A DNA stretch of 64,000 bases from an uncultured bacterium (GTDB taxonomy: Bacteria > Elusimicrobiota > Elusimicrobia > Elusimicrobiales > Elusimicrobiaceae): contig CASFTM010000009.1 in NCBI GenBank assembly GCA_949297775.1, positions 1 through 64,000 of the forward strand, read 5' to 3'. Below the pieces are notes generated by a model that had not been told where the DNA came from, did no database searches, and was given only the letters and a program-made list of their open reading frames with translations. The translations under genes were made by a program, and so were the position numbers. Positions 1-8,985 of the stretch are shown here, piece after piece; the first letter of the stretch is position 1, and each line of letters begins with the position of its first letter.

Positions 1-1069
1 AGGGCCGTCTTGCCTGCTTTAGTTGCGGCATTTACATTCGCCCCCGCAGCCAAAAGGAGTATAACTGTATCCGCAATTTTTCGCAGACAGTCGTACGACA
101 TAGGCGTCAAGCCATCTGTATCCGCAGCATTTACATTCGCCCCCGCCGCCAGCAGTATTTTTACAATTTCTATTTCTCCCTTCTCTACCGCCCACATCAG
201 GGCCGTCTTGCCTGCTTCATTTGCGGCATTTACATTCGCCCCCGCCGCCAACAGCAGTTTTACAATCTCTGTTTCTCCCTTCTTTACCGCCGACATCAGG
301 GCCGTCTTGCCTGCTTCAGTTGCCGCATTTACCTTCGCGCCCGCTGCCAAAAGCAGTTTTGCTATGTCCGCATTTTCTCCCCGACAGGCGTACGTCAAAG
401 GCATCCAGCCATCTGTATCCGCGGCATTTACATTTGCGCCTGCCGCCAAAAGCAGTTTTACTATGTCCGTATTTTCTCCCTCCGCCGCATACATCAGGGC
501 CGTTTCGCCATATTTAGTCGCAGCATTTACATTCGCCCCCGCCGCCAGCAGCAGTTTTACTATGTCCGCATTTTCTCCCCGACAGGCGTACGTCAAAGGC
601 GTCCAGCCATCTGTATCCGCGGCATTTACATTCGCCCCCGCCGCCAAAAGCCGTTTTGCAAGATCCGTTTCTCCCAGGGAAACCGCCCTCATCAAAGGGC
701 TCTTCCCATCTTTATTCACGCGATTGACGTCACATCCCTCACGCAACAATTGGTTAGCTATTTCCAGCTTTTTCTCGTACACCTCATGATAAAGATCTCC
801 CAGCGCGGCCACCAGTCCAACCCCTTTATCGGCGCCGCCCGCCAGCAAGGCCTGCATAGCTTGTAAATAGTTGTTTTCACTGGCCCAAAACACGCTTTCG
901 TCCAGATCCGCTCCCGCCGCTTTAAACGCTTTCACCATCTCTACCGCTGTTGGGAACTTGTCTGGCCCGCCCTCGGCATAATACGCCGCAAAACTGGCGG
1001 GGGTGGCGTCTATGGTTTTCCCGTCCGTAATTCTCCACAAATATGAACGGCTAAAATCTATGTTTTTTT
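1..1069 (-). CDS. Ankyrin-repeat protein, C-terminal part, cut by left edge
   Basis: The minus-strand frame is open from the A7 run at 1063-1069 to the window edge. After about 130 residues without clear similarity it contains seven full ankyrin repeats of 33 residues plus the start of an eighth. Each repeat carries variants of 'LLLAAGANVNAA' followed by 'G-TPL' or 'GKTAL'. Several repeats are nearly identical at DNA level, implying recent duplication. Ankyrin arrays bind proteins; the partner is unknown. There is no convincing start codon in this frame near its beginning. The upstream membrane ORF (1058-1588) ends in the -1-related frame exactly at the A7 run, so both are probably one gene broken or switched at that homopolymer. 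The C-terminus is missing. Confidence 0.85.
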
Positions 1070-1588
1070 CTGCAAGAGGTTTTGCAGCTCGGATACATTC
1101 CCCGTTCGTATGGCCTCTTGTATATGGGAGTGGCGGATATCGGTTCGCAAGCGACCGGGAACACCCTCTTGCATCCACAGCACAGATCCCCAAGTGCCCC
1201 ATACGACCAGAAAAATCCCCCACGACTGCGCCATTGACCGCCAAAAAGGCGCTTTAGACAGCAAGGCCGCCAACACTATCCACAGTAAGGCTAATATCGT
1301 TCCCAGCCATAAAAGGTAGGAATGAGGTTCCCAACTATAGGGATGCGACGAACGGGAGAGAGAAATATTACCTAATATTCCCGCCGGAATACTAAGGCAG
1401 GCCATAATCAATGAGATAATCACAAAAGGTTTGATAATGGAAAAAGGCAACGGCCCCCAACGTTTCGTCGCAAACCCATTGGCCGCTATCAAGAAAGCCA
1501 TAAAAACCACCCACACAATCAAAGACGGGATAGCATTGTTATCTATCCAAGAAAGCCCGAACCAATATTTTATTATTTGCGTAATCAT
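1058..1588 (-). CDS. Multi-pass membrane protein, N-terminal part of ankyrin gene
   Basis: About 176 residues starting at the ATG preceded by GGAG with 8-nt spacing (an alternative start lies at 1621). Four or so hydrophobic segments are visible, with one small basic loop. The C-terminal stretch 'IQEAIRTGNVSELQNLLQKK' looks like the first half of an ankyrin repeat. The frame then stops at TAG directly after an A7 run. Reading one base back across the run continues straight into the ankyrin array. The likely product is therefore a membrane-anchored ankyrin protein interrupted by a homopolymer frameshift (mutation, assembly error, slippage or phase variation). Function unknown. Confidence 0.65.
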   Translation of the reverse strand: MITQIIKYWFGLSWIDNNAIPSLIVWVVFMAFLIAANGFATKRWGPLPFSIIKPFVIISLIMACLSIPAGILGNISLSRSSHPYSWEPHSYLLWLGTILALLWIVLAALLSKAPFWRSMAQSWGIFLVVWGTWGSVLWMQEGVPGRLRTDIRHSHIQEAIRTGNVSELQNLLQKKT

Positions 1589-1620
1589 TCCTTTATCTCC
1601 CACTGCTAAAGTTTTTCCCA

Positions 1621-2865
1621 TTATAACAAATTTTGCCGATGTTCCATTTCCGCCAACAGCAGCTGCAAGGCTTTGACAGACGCCCGCCCGATGTTGCGCT
1701 CGCGCGTGCGGGAAAACACAAACTTTTGCGCTTTCGCGCCATTCGGCCCGGCTACGCCAATCCATACGGTGCCGACGGGTTTCTCAGGCGTGCCGCCGTC
1801 CGGCCCGGCTACGCCGGTAGTAGATACGGCCCACTGCGCTCCCGTCGCACGGAGCGCGCCTTGCGCCATTTGCACCGCTACCGGTTCGCTTACCGCGCCG
1901 TATTTTTCCAAATCGTCCGCGTGCACGCCTAATATACGTTTTTTGACGTCATTGGAATATGCCACCACGCCGCCCAAAAAGTAGGCCGACGCGCCGGGAA
2001 CCGACGTAATCAAATGCGCGATATTTCCCCCCGTGCAGCTTTCCGCACAGGCAACGGTTTGCTCCAATTGGCGCAGGCGGTGGGCGATTTCTTCTTCCGG
2101 CGTTTGGCCTTGCTGTTCCTCGTACGAAAGGCCGGCCAGCTCGCCCAGCAGTACTTCAAACCGCGCGTCCAGCTGTGCTACGGCCTCGTCTTTTGCCGTC
2201 AGCCGCAAACGCACAAACCCCACGGAAGGCAAATACGCCAACGAAAGATTTTTGGAAAGGGTTTTTTCAAATTCGGCAAGCTTCATGGCCAGTGCGGCTT
2301 CGGGGATATCGTACACCGTCACCATCCGGTACCGAAGCAGTAAATTGTGAAATTTTTCCTTCAGCCGCGGCAATACTTCCGCCGGGAACAGGTACTCCGT
2401 TTCAAACGGCACCCCGGGCAAAGACACCAACACTTTGCCGTCTTTTTCAAACCACATGCCGCTGGCGGTCCCCTTTAAGTTGCGCAGCGGCACGCACGCT
2501 TTGGGCAGCCACGCTTGGGATTTGTTGTAATCGTTAAAACGCTGGGGATTGGAGGCAAACATTTCCTCCAGCCACGCATAGACCTCGGCGTTCAGCGCCA
2601 GTTCCGTGCCGAAATAATCCGCCAACACTTTTTTGGTTAAATCATCTTTGGTAGGGCCCAATCCGCCCGTTACAAACACCGCGTCCGCCCGGCGCAGGGC
2701 TTCGTCCACCGCGTGCCAAATGGCGTCTTTTTCGTCGGCCACGGAGCGCATTTCTACCGTTTGCGCCCCCAAGGCAGCCAGCTCCCGCGCCATATAACGG
2801 GAATTCGTATCCAAGATCTGCCCCAGTAAAATTTCGTCCCCAATGGTAAGAATAACCGCTCTCAT
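1621..2865 (-). CDS. cinA: CinA family protein (competence/damage-inducible, NMN amidase)
   Basis: 414 residues, the usual CinA length. The N-terminal half (about 1-170) is a MoaB/Mog-like molybdopterin-binding fold starting 'MRAVILTIGDEILLGQ' and carrying 'VTGGLGPTKDD'. The C-terminal half (about 255-414) is the CinA amidase domain, with 'ACAESCTGGNIAHLITSVPG' and 'STTGVAGPDGGT'. In characterised relatives this domain deamidates nicotinamide mononucleotide to nicotinate mononucleotide in pyridine-nucleotide recycling. The start at 2865 is chosen over an upstream in-frame ATG because it begins the conserved domain and is preceded by GGAGGAAACA. It is divergent from the alcohol dehydrogenase gene. 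Confidence 0.95.
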   Translation of the reverse strand: MRAVILTIGDEILLGQILDTNSRYMARELAALGAQTVEMRSVADEKDAIWHAVDEALRRADAVFVTGGLGPTKDDLTKKVLADYFGTELALNAEVYAWLEEMFASNPQRFNDYNKSQAWLPKACVPLRNLKGTASGMWFEKDGKVLVSLPGVPFETEYLFPAEVLPRLKEKFHNLLLRYRMVTVYDIPEAALAMKLAEFEKTLSKNLSLAYLPSVGFVRLRLTAKDEAVAQLDARFEVLLGELAGLSYEEQQGQTPEEEIAHRLRQLEQTVACAESCTGGNIAHLITSVPGASAYFLGGVVAYSNDVKKRILGVHADDLEKYGAVSEPVAVQMAQGALRATGAQWAVSTTGVAGPDGGTPEKPVGTVWIGVAGPNGAKAQKFVFSRTRERNIGRASVKALQLLLAEMEHRQNLL

Positions 2866-2961
2866 TGTTTCCTCCGGCATACGTCCGGGCGGGCCGGGGC
2901 CCGTCCGAAGGCGTTGTAGGGATATTCTACCACTTTTCCCGCGGCCCGAAGCAACCCAAAG

Positions 2962-2970
2962 TGTTATAAT
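2962..2970 (+). promoter_or_regulatory. Extended -10 promoter for the alcohol dehydrogenase gene
   Basis: TGTTATAAT is a perfect extended -10 (TGn-TATAAT) lying 30 bases before the ATG at 3001. No good -35 is visible, as expected for extended -10 promoters. The ribosome site AGGAG sits in the short leader. Confidence 0.6.
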
Positions 2971-3000
2971 ATTTTTATCCACCCCTTAGGAGAAGCCAGT

Positions 3001-4185
3001 ATGAGAGATTTTACGTTTTACGCCCCTACCGAAATTATTTTTGGCGCACACGCCGAAGAGACCGCCGCAGAAGCCGTCAAAAAATACGGCGGCACGCGCG
3101 TATTGGTCATTTACGGCGGGCAAAGCGCCGTTAAAAGCGGGCTTTTAAAACGGGTGGAAAAATCCCTTTCCGCGGCGGGATTAACCGTCAAAACATTAGG
3201 CGGCGTACAGCCCAACCCCACGCTTTCGTTTGCGCGCAAAGGGGTGCTTTCGGCAATCGCCTCTCAAGCGGACTTTATACTGGCTGTAGGCGGAGGCAGC
3301 GTGATTGACACCGCCAAAGCCGTAGCCATCGGTGCGGCGGAACCGCACCGCGATATTTGGGATTATTGGCTGGGCAAGGCGCCCGTCCGGCAGGCGCTTC
3401 CCGTCGGGTGCGTGCTGACCATCTCCGCCGCCGGCAGCGAAACAAGCGACTCCGCCGTGCTGACCGACGACGCCCGCAAAGACAAACGCGGCATCAATAC
3501 GCCGTTTAACCGCCCGCGTTTTGCCCTGATGAACCCGGAACTTACGTTTACCCTTTCGCCCAAGCAAATTGCCTGCGGCGTAACCGATATTTTAATGCAT
3601 ACGCTGGACCGCTATTTTACCCCCATGCAAGGCAACGAACTAACGGACGCCCTGGCGGAAGCTTTGCTGCGCACCGTTATACACTATGGTCCGCTGGCAG
3701 TGCAAAAGCCTACGGATTACCACGCGCAAAGCGAACTGATGTGGGCGGGAAGCCTGTCGCACAACAACTTAACGGGCTTAGGTGCGGAAAAAGAATTCGC
3801 CGTCCACCAATTAGGGCACGAACTCAGCGGGCGGTTTGGCGTAGCACACGGGGAAAGTTTATCCGCCGTATGGAAAGCCTGGGCCTTGTATGTATACAAG
3901 GAGGACCCGGCCCGCTTTGCACGTTACGCGTGCAACGTCTGGCACGTGGAAACCATTACCGACGCCGATACCGCCGCACGAAAGGGCATAGAAAATACCG
4001 CGCAATTTTTCGCTTCCTTAGGAATGCCCACCAGCCTGCCGGAATTGTTGGGCCGCCCGCTAAGCTTTGAAGAACTCTACGAACTGGCGGATAAATGCAG
4101 CCGCGGCGGCAAACGGACCGTCAGCAAACTAAAACCGCTTGCCAAAGAAGACCTGCTGCGCATTTACACCGCCGCCAACCAATAA
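3001..4185 (+). CDS. Iron-containing alcohol dehydrogenase (YqhD/BdhA-type)
   Basis: 394 residues of the group III, butanol-dehydrogenase-like alcohol dehydrogenase family. These enzymes reduce aldehydes with NAD(P)H in fermentation or aldehyde detoxification. The cofactor loop 'GGGSVID' is at residues 97-103. The metal ligands expected from YqhD are present: Asp196 and His200 in 'DILMH', His269 in 'AVHQLGHE', and His283 in 'GVAHGES'. The gene has an extended -10 promoter and AGGAG ribosome site. Substrate range cannot be read from sequence. Confidence 0.93.
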   Translation: MRDFTFYAPTEIIFGAHAEETAAEAVKKYGGTRVLVIYGGQSAVKSGLLKRVEKSLSAAGLTVKTLGGVQPNPTLSFARKGVLSAIASQADFILAVGGGSVIDTAKAVAIGAAEPHRDIWDYWLGKAPVRQALPVGCVLTISAAGSETSDSAVLTDDARKDKRGINTPFNRPRFALMNPELTFTLSPKQIACGVTDILMHTLDRYFTPMQGNELTDALAEALLRTVIHYGPLAVQKPTDYHAQSELMWAGSLSHNNLTGLGAEKEFAVHQLGHELSGRFGVAHGESLSAVWKAWALYVYKEDPARFARYACNVWHVETITDADTAARKGIENTAQFFASLGMPTSLPELLGRPLSFEELYELADKCSRGGKRTVSKLKPLAKEDLLRIYTAANQ

Positions 4186-4260
4186 TTCTCCACCCGCAGG
4201 CCCGGAATATATCGCCCGCTGCTGCTCCGCGGCGGGAGGATACAACCCCCGGAAAATTTA

Positions 4261-4266
4261 TATAAT
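4261..4266 (+). promoter_or_regulatory. Candidate -10 element upstream of the antiporter gene
   Basis: TATAATATAAT occurs about 75 bases before the ATG at 4340 in an otherwise GC-rich intergenic region. No clear -35 is present. It would give a leader of about 70 nt. Confidence 0.4.
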
Positions 4267-4339
4267 ATAATTATCTTATTTGCGCCGTCCGCCGGCCCTA
4301 TAATCCCGGCGGATTTATTTTGCCCGGCACGGAAACCAT

Positions 4340-5656
4340 ATGAAACAGGAACCCATCTCTCCCAATCCACTGGCCCTTATTCCGCTGGCCGTATTTTTAG
4401 TGGCTTATTTAGCGGTTTCGCTGGCCGCCGGGAACTTTTACAAAATGCCCATTACCGTGGCCTTTGTGCTGTCCTCTATTGTAGCGGTTTGGATGAGCAA
4501 AGGCGGCAGTTTGCACAACCGCATTGAACTGTTCTGCAAGGGCGCGGCTAACTCCAACATTATGCTGATGGTGATGATTTTTATCTTAGCCGGGGCCTTT
4601 GCCCAAACCGCTAAAGCCATGGGCGCGGTGGACGCCACCGTCAACCTGACGCTTTCCATCCTGCCCGGCAATGTGCTGGCGGCGGGCGTATTTTTGGCGG
4701 CGTGCGTGATATCGGTTTCGGTCGGTACTTCGGTGGGAACCATCGTGGCGCTGACGCCGGTGGCAGCGGGGCTGGCGGCCCAAACGGGGCTTTCCCCCGC
4801 GCTGATGAGTGCGGTGGTCGTCAGCGGGGCGATGTTTGGGGACAATCTTTCTTTTATTTCCGACACTACTATTGTAGCCACCCGCACGCAGGGGTGCAAA
4901 ATGGCGGATAAATTCAAGACCAATTTCCATATTGTTATGCCCTTTGCCATTTTGACGACTATCCTGTATGTACTGTTGGGAAGCAACGCCCAAAACGCTT
5001 TTGCCGCGGGGGAATTTTCGTGGCTGAAAGTGTTGCCGTATTTTATTGTATTGGCGGCGGCGGTGATGGGCGTAAACGTGATGGTTGTATTATTAGGCGG
5101 CACGGTGCTGTGCGGCGTGATTGGGCTGTTAACCGGCGCGTTTGACATATGGGGCTGGACGACCTCTATGGGAACCGGCATCAACGGAATGGGAGAACTG
5201 ATTATTGTAACCATTTTAGCCGGCGGCATGCTGGAAATGATCCGCTACAACGGCGGCTTGGCGTGGATTATCCAAAAGATGACCGCCAAAATCCGCTCCC
5301 GCAAAGGGGCCGAACTGAGTATTGCAGGCGTAGTAAGCTTTGCCAACCTCTGCACCGCCAACAACACGATTGCTCTTATTATGGCGGGGCCGATTGCCAA
5401 AGAAATCGCCCAACGCTTTCACATTGCGCCCAACCGCTCCGCCAGTTTATTGGACATTTTCTCCTGCTTTGTACAGGGAATTATTCCCTACGGCGCCCAG
5501 CTTTTGATGGCGGCAAGTTTATCGGGCGTTTCCCCAGTACACATTATGAAATATCTGTACTATCCGTACTTGCTGGGCGTCGGGGCGCTCTTGGCCATTT
5601 GGCTGGGGTTCCCGCGCAAGTACGCCATGCAGTGCGATACGCCGATGGAAGCCTAG
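4340..5656 (+). CDS. NhaC/YuiF-type Na+/H+ antiporter family membrane protein
   Basis: 438 residues with 11-12 hydrophobic segments and few charged loops, matching the NhaC-like antiporter family. The conserved core includes 'GTSVGTIVALTPVA', 'MSAVVVSGAMFGDNLSFISDTTIVATRTQG' (split here only by naming) and 'CTANNTIALIMAGP', the two pseudo-repeats of the transport core. These proteins exchange Na+ for H+, or in some branches amino acids, across the inner membrane; the ion specificity is an inference. No partner gene is adjacent. Confidence 0.88.
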   Translation: MKQEPISPNPLALIPLAVFLVAYLAVSLAAGNFYKMPITVAFVLSSIVAVWMSKGGSLHNRIELFCKGAANSNIMLMVMIFILAGAFAQTAKAMGAVDATVNLTLSILPGNVLAAGVFLAACVISVSVGTSVGTIVALTPVAAGLAAQTGLSPALMSAVVVSGAMFGDNLSFISDTTIVATRTQGCKMADKFKTNFHIVMPFAILTTILYVLLGSNAQNAFAAGEFSWLKVLPYFIVLAAAVMGVNVMVVLLGGTVLCGVIGLLTGAFDIWGWTTSMGTGINGMGELIIVTILAGGMLEMIRYNGGLAWIIQKMTAKIRSRKGAELSIAGVVSFANLCTANNTIALIMAGPIAKEIAQRFHIAPNRSASLLDIFSCFVQGIIPYGAQLLMAASLSGVSPVHIMKYLYYPYLLGVGALLAIWLGFPRKYAMQCDTPMEA

Positions 5657-5702
5657 TTTTCTGCGGCGAATAATTTTGATAAAATAGAAGAAACAGTTTT
5701 GC

Positions 5703-5777
5703 GCGCTCGTAGTTCAATGGATAGAGCGTCAGCCTCCGAAGCTGGAAATGTGGGTTCGACTCCCGCCGAGCGCACCA
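5703..5777 (+). tRNA. tRNA-Arg (CCG anticodon)
   Basis: Cloverleaf with acceptor GCGCTCG/CGAGCGC, T-loop GGTTCGACTCC, anticodon loop CTCCGAA (anticodon CCG) and encoded CCA. An intrinsic terminator follows directly. Confidence 0.97.
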
Positions 5778-5780
5778 TTT

Positions 5781-5808
5781 AAAATCCCCGGTTTGCACCG
5801 GGGATTTT
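5781..5808. terminator. Bidirectional intrinsic terminator after tRNA-Arg
   Basis: AAAATCCCCGG / CCGGGGATTTT stem (11 bp) with a 6-nt loop. T-rich on both strands, it can end both the tRNA transcript and the minus-strand gene ending at 5829. Confidence 0.85.
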
Positions 5809-5828
5809 TATGTGTATGTTCCTGCTGT

Positions 5829-6578
5829 TTACAGATACAGCAATTTAAATCCTACCCCAAAGCTCCAGTCTTTGGTTTTCCAGTTTCCGGCGGCGTGCGT
5901 GCTGGCATTGGCGTAAAAGGCCGTTCCGTCATTTACCAGCGTGCCTATTTCCAGTTCCGGGATAAATTCCGCCATACCGCTGTTTTCGTAATCCATATAA
6001 TAATACAAGTTGGTCAGCACCCACCATTCATTGGGCGAGGTGTAGCCAATATTGGCGCGCAAGCGGCCCATATTAATATCGGCACGGGCGCGGTCCCCCA
6101 CCACGGACACATAATGCTTATATCCAACCGCCCCATAGAAGCCGCCCGGGAAAGCCAATAGCACGAAGGCCGACGGACTAAGCTGCAGCTGACCGGTACC
6201 CAGCAGTTTATCCGTGGCGGTAGGCAGGAAAAATTCCATTTTGGCGCCGAAGCCAAATAAATTTTCCGCCGGGAGCGTCCAAGTAATATTCGCCAAGATA
6301 TCACCCAGGCCGTTTACCGATTTAGTGGGCGACTCATAACGGGCCAGCGGGGCTTCAATTCCCCAGTTGAAGCGTTCATTAATCACGCGGTAAGTTTTTA
6401 AAGTTAACTGGGTGGAGGAAATCCCGGCACTGTCATCTATGGTAGTAATAGAAGGATTGACCTCAAACGTAGTGATGTTTTCCGTCGGCACTACGCCGTA
6501 ATGATATGTCCGCTGTATCTGCGCCTGCAGCGGTGCAACGGCAAACAGCAAACATCCCAACACAGTCCACTTTCGCAT
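5829..6578 (-). CDS. Putative outer-membrane beta-barrel protein
   Basis: 249 residues. The N-terminus is a signal peptide ending 'PLQAQ'. The rest alternates polar and hydrophobic residues in strands typical of a 10-14 strand barrel, ending in the aromatic/leucine C-terminal strand 'FGVGFKLLYL'. It resembles the transporter-like 'phenol MetA degradation' barrel family, but the cargo is unknown. The ribosome site GGGGAGAG precedes the ATG. It appears monocistronic, ending at the terminator near 5781-5808. Confidence 0.7.
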   Translation of the reverse strand: MRKWTVLGCLLFAVAPLQAQIQRTYHYGVVPTENITTFEVNPSITTIDDSAGISSTQLTLKTYRVINERFNWGIEAPLARYESPTKSVNGLGDILANITWTLPAENLFGFGAKMEFFLPTATDKLLGTGQLQLSPSAFVLLAFPGGFYGAVGYKHYVSVVGDRARADINMGRLRANIGYTSPNEWWVLTNLYYYMDYENSGMAEFIPELEIGTLVNDGTAFYANASTHAAGNWKTKDWSFGVGFKLLYL

Positions 6579-6652
6579 AATCTCTCCCCTGTGGCGGATA
6601 TATGGTTACTTTAATGGTATTTCCCTCAAAAATCAAGCCCGGCTGCAGGGAA

Positions 6653-7441
6653 CTACCTTTTTACCGGGCACACTTCACTGTCAGCCGGGCAGGAAAGCGG
6701 CATTTTACGCGCCACCGGGCGCGCGGTAAATAACAAAAACCGCCCGCCGGAAGAAAGGGTGGAAGTAAAAATTTTACCTCCGCAAATACGCAGCATGGAG
6801 TCTTTCCCACAGCAAATTTCCTCTTTTTCTCCCAAACATACTTTCCCGCCGAAAACATACACAAAAGAAGTATTTTCTTTCGGCACAGTATATTCAAACG
6901 AGCCTCCGGGCAGCAAGGTAACATCTAAAATGGTTGTTCCCAGCGGATGCTGGGCGATAATACCCTCGCGGTGTTGGTACTGCCCGCACAACACACGCAC
7001 TTCCGCACCGGAAGTACGCACTAGCGGCACTTGTTCGCTTTCAAATTCCCAGCGTTTGCCGCCGCCGTCCGTACCGGGAATAACGCGCATCCACAATTCC
7101 ATATTCAGCACATACACGCTCTGGGTGGGAGAGAGTTGCTTTAACCCCCCCAACACCGTCACCCAGCGCGAAGCGGTTGGCTGGCTCATTTGTTCATCTT
7201 CCAAATCCGGCGGGTCCACCAAGCCGGTTACCAAATAGTTCAGCGTTTCACGGTTGGGCTGCGGGGGCGGCGGGATAATGTCCGCCCGGTCAAATTCCGG
7301 ACTGCAATAACAGACCGCCAGCCAGGAAAACGGATCAAACGCCGTATGGTTATGGCGGTTGATAAGTCTTTTAAGCAACATACATGGCCCGGCGGCGGAA
7401 AGTTCCCACCACACGGAACGGCTTTCGTGTTTTTCTTCCAT
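6653..7441 (-). CDS. Pirin-like cupin protein lacking the usual metal ligands
   Basis: 262 residues. The second half (about 150-245) is a recognisable pirin C-terminal cupin: 'LDVTLLPGGSFEYTVPKENTSFVYVFGGKV' in two pieces, then a second strand set ending 'GRFLLFTARPV'. The first half aligns by position with the pirin N-terminal domain, but the metal motif HPHRGFET is replaced by 'PPQPNRET'. No second His-x-Glu motif is visible. Pirins with iron act as redox regulators or quercetinases; this one probably does neither and may have a binding role. AGGAG lies 7 nt before the ATG. Confidence 0.6.
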   Translation of the reverse strand: MEEKHESRSVWWELSAAGPCMLLKRLINRHNHTAFDPFSWLAVCYCSPEFDRADIIPPPPQPNRETLNYLVTGLVDPPDLEDEQMSQPTASRWVTVLGGLKQLSPTQSVYVLNMELWMRVIPGTDGGGKRWEFESEQVPLVRTSGAEVRVLCGQYQHREGIIAQHPLGTTILDVTLLPGGSFEYTVPKENTSFVYVFGGKVCLGEKEEICCGKDSMLRICGGKIFTSTLSSGGRFLLFTARPVARKMPLSCPADSEVCPVKR

Positions 7442-7589
7442 ATTTTGGCTCCTGCGCGGAGCGGAACAGAAACACCCAGCTCAGCAAGAACACACATTCC
7501 GCACACTATAGCGCTACTTTTATTGTACACGAACGGACGCTTTTACGTACAGCCGGAAAAGGATTAGTTTAGGAAACAACAGGGAATGA

Positions 7590-8015
7590 TTAGGAATTAT
7601 CTTTGCCCAGTTTATGGCGCAGGGTCTGGATTTGTTCTTGGAGATAGTTGGCGGCGTCTACAGACAGAGGGGAAGTTCTCCCTTGCATAATATGCAGGGA
7701 TAAAGCCCGTTCAAACCACAGGAGGGCTTTTTCTTCATTTTGGGGGGCTCCGTGTCCGGCGGCATACATTTCCGCCACCTGCAGCATAACGCCACAATCT
7801 TCGCCTTGGTTAGCTACCGCTACCCCCCATTTAAAAGCAAGCGGATAGTACTCCGGCCCTTCGCTGTAATAAAGCATCAGCAATCGGTAACGGGCATCTG
7901 GATCGCCATTGGAGGCCAATTCGTCCCACTTTTGGTAGCGAACACGGCGACGGGCTGCTAAGCTGAAAAAGTTTTTCACGCGGGTCCACCATTCGGCCCA
8001 ATGCGGGATAAGCAT
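7590..8015 (-). CDS. Small Sel1/TPR-like repeat protein
   Basis: 141 residues with helical repeats resembling Sel1-like (SEL1/TPR) units: 'GDPDARYRLLMLYYSEG', 'FKWGVAVANQGEDCGVMLQVAEMYAAGHGAPQN' (two pieces) and 'EEKALLWFERAL'. The start at 8015 is chosen because of a near-perfect AAGGAGG site 6 nt upstream. Sel1 repeats mediate protein-protein contacts; the partner is unknown. No signal peptide is present, so it is cytoplasmic. It is divergent from the radical SAM gene. Confidence 0.75.
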   Translation of the reverse strand: MLIPHWAEWWTRVKNFFSLAARRRVRYQKWDELASNGDPDARYRLLMLYYSEGPEYYPLAFKWGVAVANQGEDCGVMLQVAEMYAAGHGAPQNEEKALLWFERALSLHIMQGRTSPLSVDAANYLQEQIQTLRHKLGKDNS

Positions 8016-8078
8016 TTTGTCCTCCTTCTTGTAGATATTGTACACTATATGGATACATTTCGCCAGGGAGGCACCGTT

Positions 8079-8903
8079 ATGATCAACATTGCTACTGCAC
8101 CCGTTAAAACCTACCTGTCCAAATCCAAAATACCAGGGTTTGATTACGTAATTAATCCGTATATCGGCTGCCCGCACAAATGCGTGTACTGCTACGCCGA
8201 ATATATGCGCAAATTTACCGGCCACCCGGAAGAATGGGGCGACTTTTTAGACGTAAAACTTTGCGACGTTCCCCTCCGCCCCGCCAAATTATTCCGCACC
8301 CGCGTGATGTTAAGCTCCGTGACAGACCCGTATAACCCCTACGAAAAGCAATACGAATTAACCCGCCGCTTGCTCAAGCAACTGCTTTTTTGCCAAGCCC
8401 ATGTGTATATTTTGACGAAGTCTCCTTTGGTTCTGCGGGATATAGATTTGCTAAAACAATTTCCGCAATGCGAAGTTGCCTTTTCGTATTCGTCGGCGGA
8501 CGAAACATTCCGTCAGCTGGCTGAACCGTGCGCCGGAAGCATACAGGACAAAACCAACGCCTTAAAAACCCTCCACGAAGCCGGCATTAAAACCGCCGTT
8601 ATGGGGGCCCCGCTTTTCCCGGGAATCAGCGACTGGAAGTCGCTGATTGAACTCACCCGCTCCTATACGGACCGCTACGGATTTGACAGCTTAAATATGC
8701 GCCCGGCCTACCAGCGCAAAGTGCTTGGCTTTGTAGCCCAGCATTATCCGCAATGGGTGCCGCTTTACAGCGAAATTTACGTACAGGAAGAACCTTGTGA
8801 CTACTGGCAAAAACTGGGCGAAGAAATCCAAGCCTATTGCACGCAGGAAAATATCCGGGCGGAAATTTATTTTGGCTCGTCCCGTTCCTATTCCGGCGGT
8901 TGA
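8079..8903 (+). CDS. SPL-family radical SAM protein
   Basis: 274 residues. The radical SAM cluster motif is 'CPHKCVYC' (C-x3-C-x2-C) near residue 30. Then come 'SSVTDPYNPYE' and 'ILTKSPLVLRDID', typical of the spore-photoproduct-lyase-like radical SAM family found widely in non-sporulating bacteria. It should bind a 4Fe-4S cluster and cleave S-adenosylmethionine; the substrate is unknown. The ATG at 8079 follows AGGGAGG; an earlier in-frame ATG at 8049 has no such site. An intrinsic terminator follows. Confidence 0.85.
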   Translation: MINIATAPVKTYLSKSKIPGFDYVINPYIGCPHKCVYCYAEYMRKFTGHPEEWGDFLDVKLCDVPLRPAKLFRTRVMLSSVTDPYNPYEKQYELTRRLLKQLLFCQAHVYILTKSPLVLRDIDLLKQFPQCEVAFSYSSADETFRQLAEPCAGSIQDKTNALKTLHEAGIKTAVMGAPLFPGISDWKSLIELTRSYTDRYGFDSLNMRPAYQRKVLGFVAQHYPQWVPLYSEIYVQEEPCDYWQKLGEEIQAYCTQENIRAEIYFGSSRSYSGG

Positions 8904-8950
8904 TAAAAAGCCGCTGCGGAAACCCGCGAATTTATAAAACAGTATCCATA

Positions 8951-8979
8951 AAAAACCCCGCCTAAGAAGCGGGGTTTTT
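8951..8979. terminator. Intrinsic terminator between convergent genes
   Basis: AAAAACCCCGC / GCGGGGTTTTT stem (11 bp). Its arms give T-tracts on both strands, so it can serve the radical SAM gene (+) and the PTS gene (-). Confidence 0.85.
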
Positions 8980-8985
8980 AGCAAA

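Noticed and set aside
10-789. Long plus-strand open frame with repeated 'AAFTFAPAA'
   Set aside because: It is the complement of the ankyrin array on the minus strand; the repeat pattern is explained by the ankyrin codons.
4438-5229. 263-codon minus-strand frame inside the antiporter gene
   Set aside because: Fully antisense to a well-supported membrane transporter; Thr/Ala/Pro-rich as expected from the complement.
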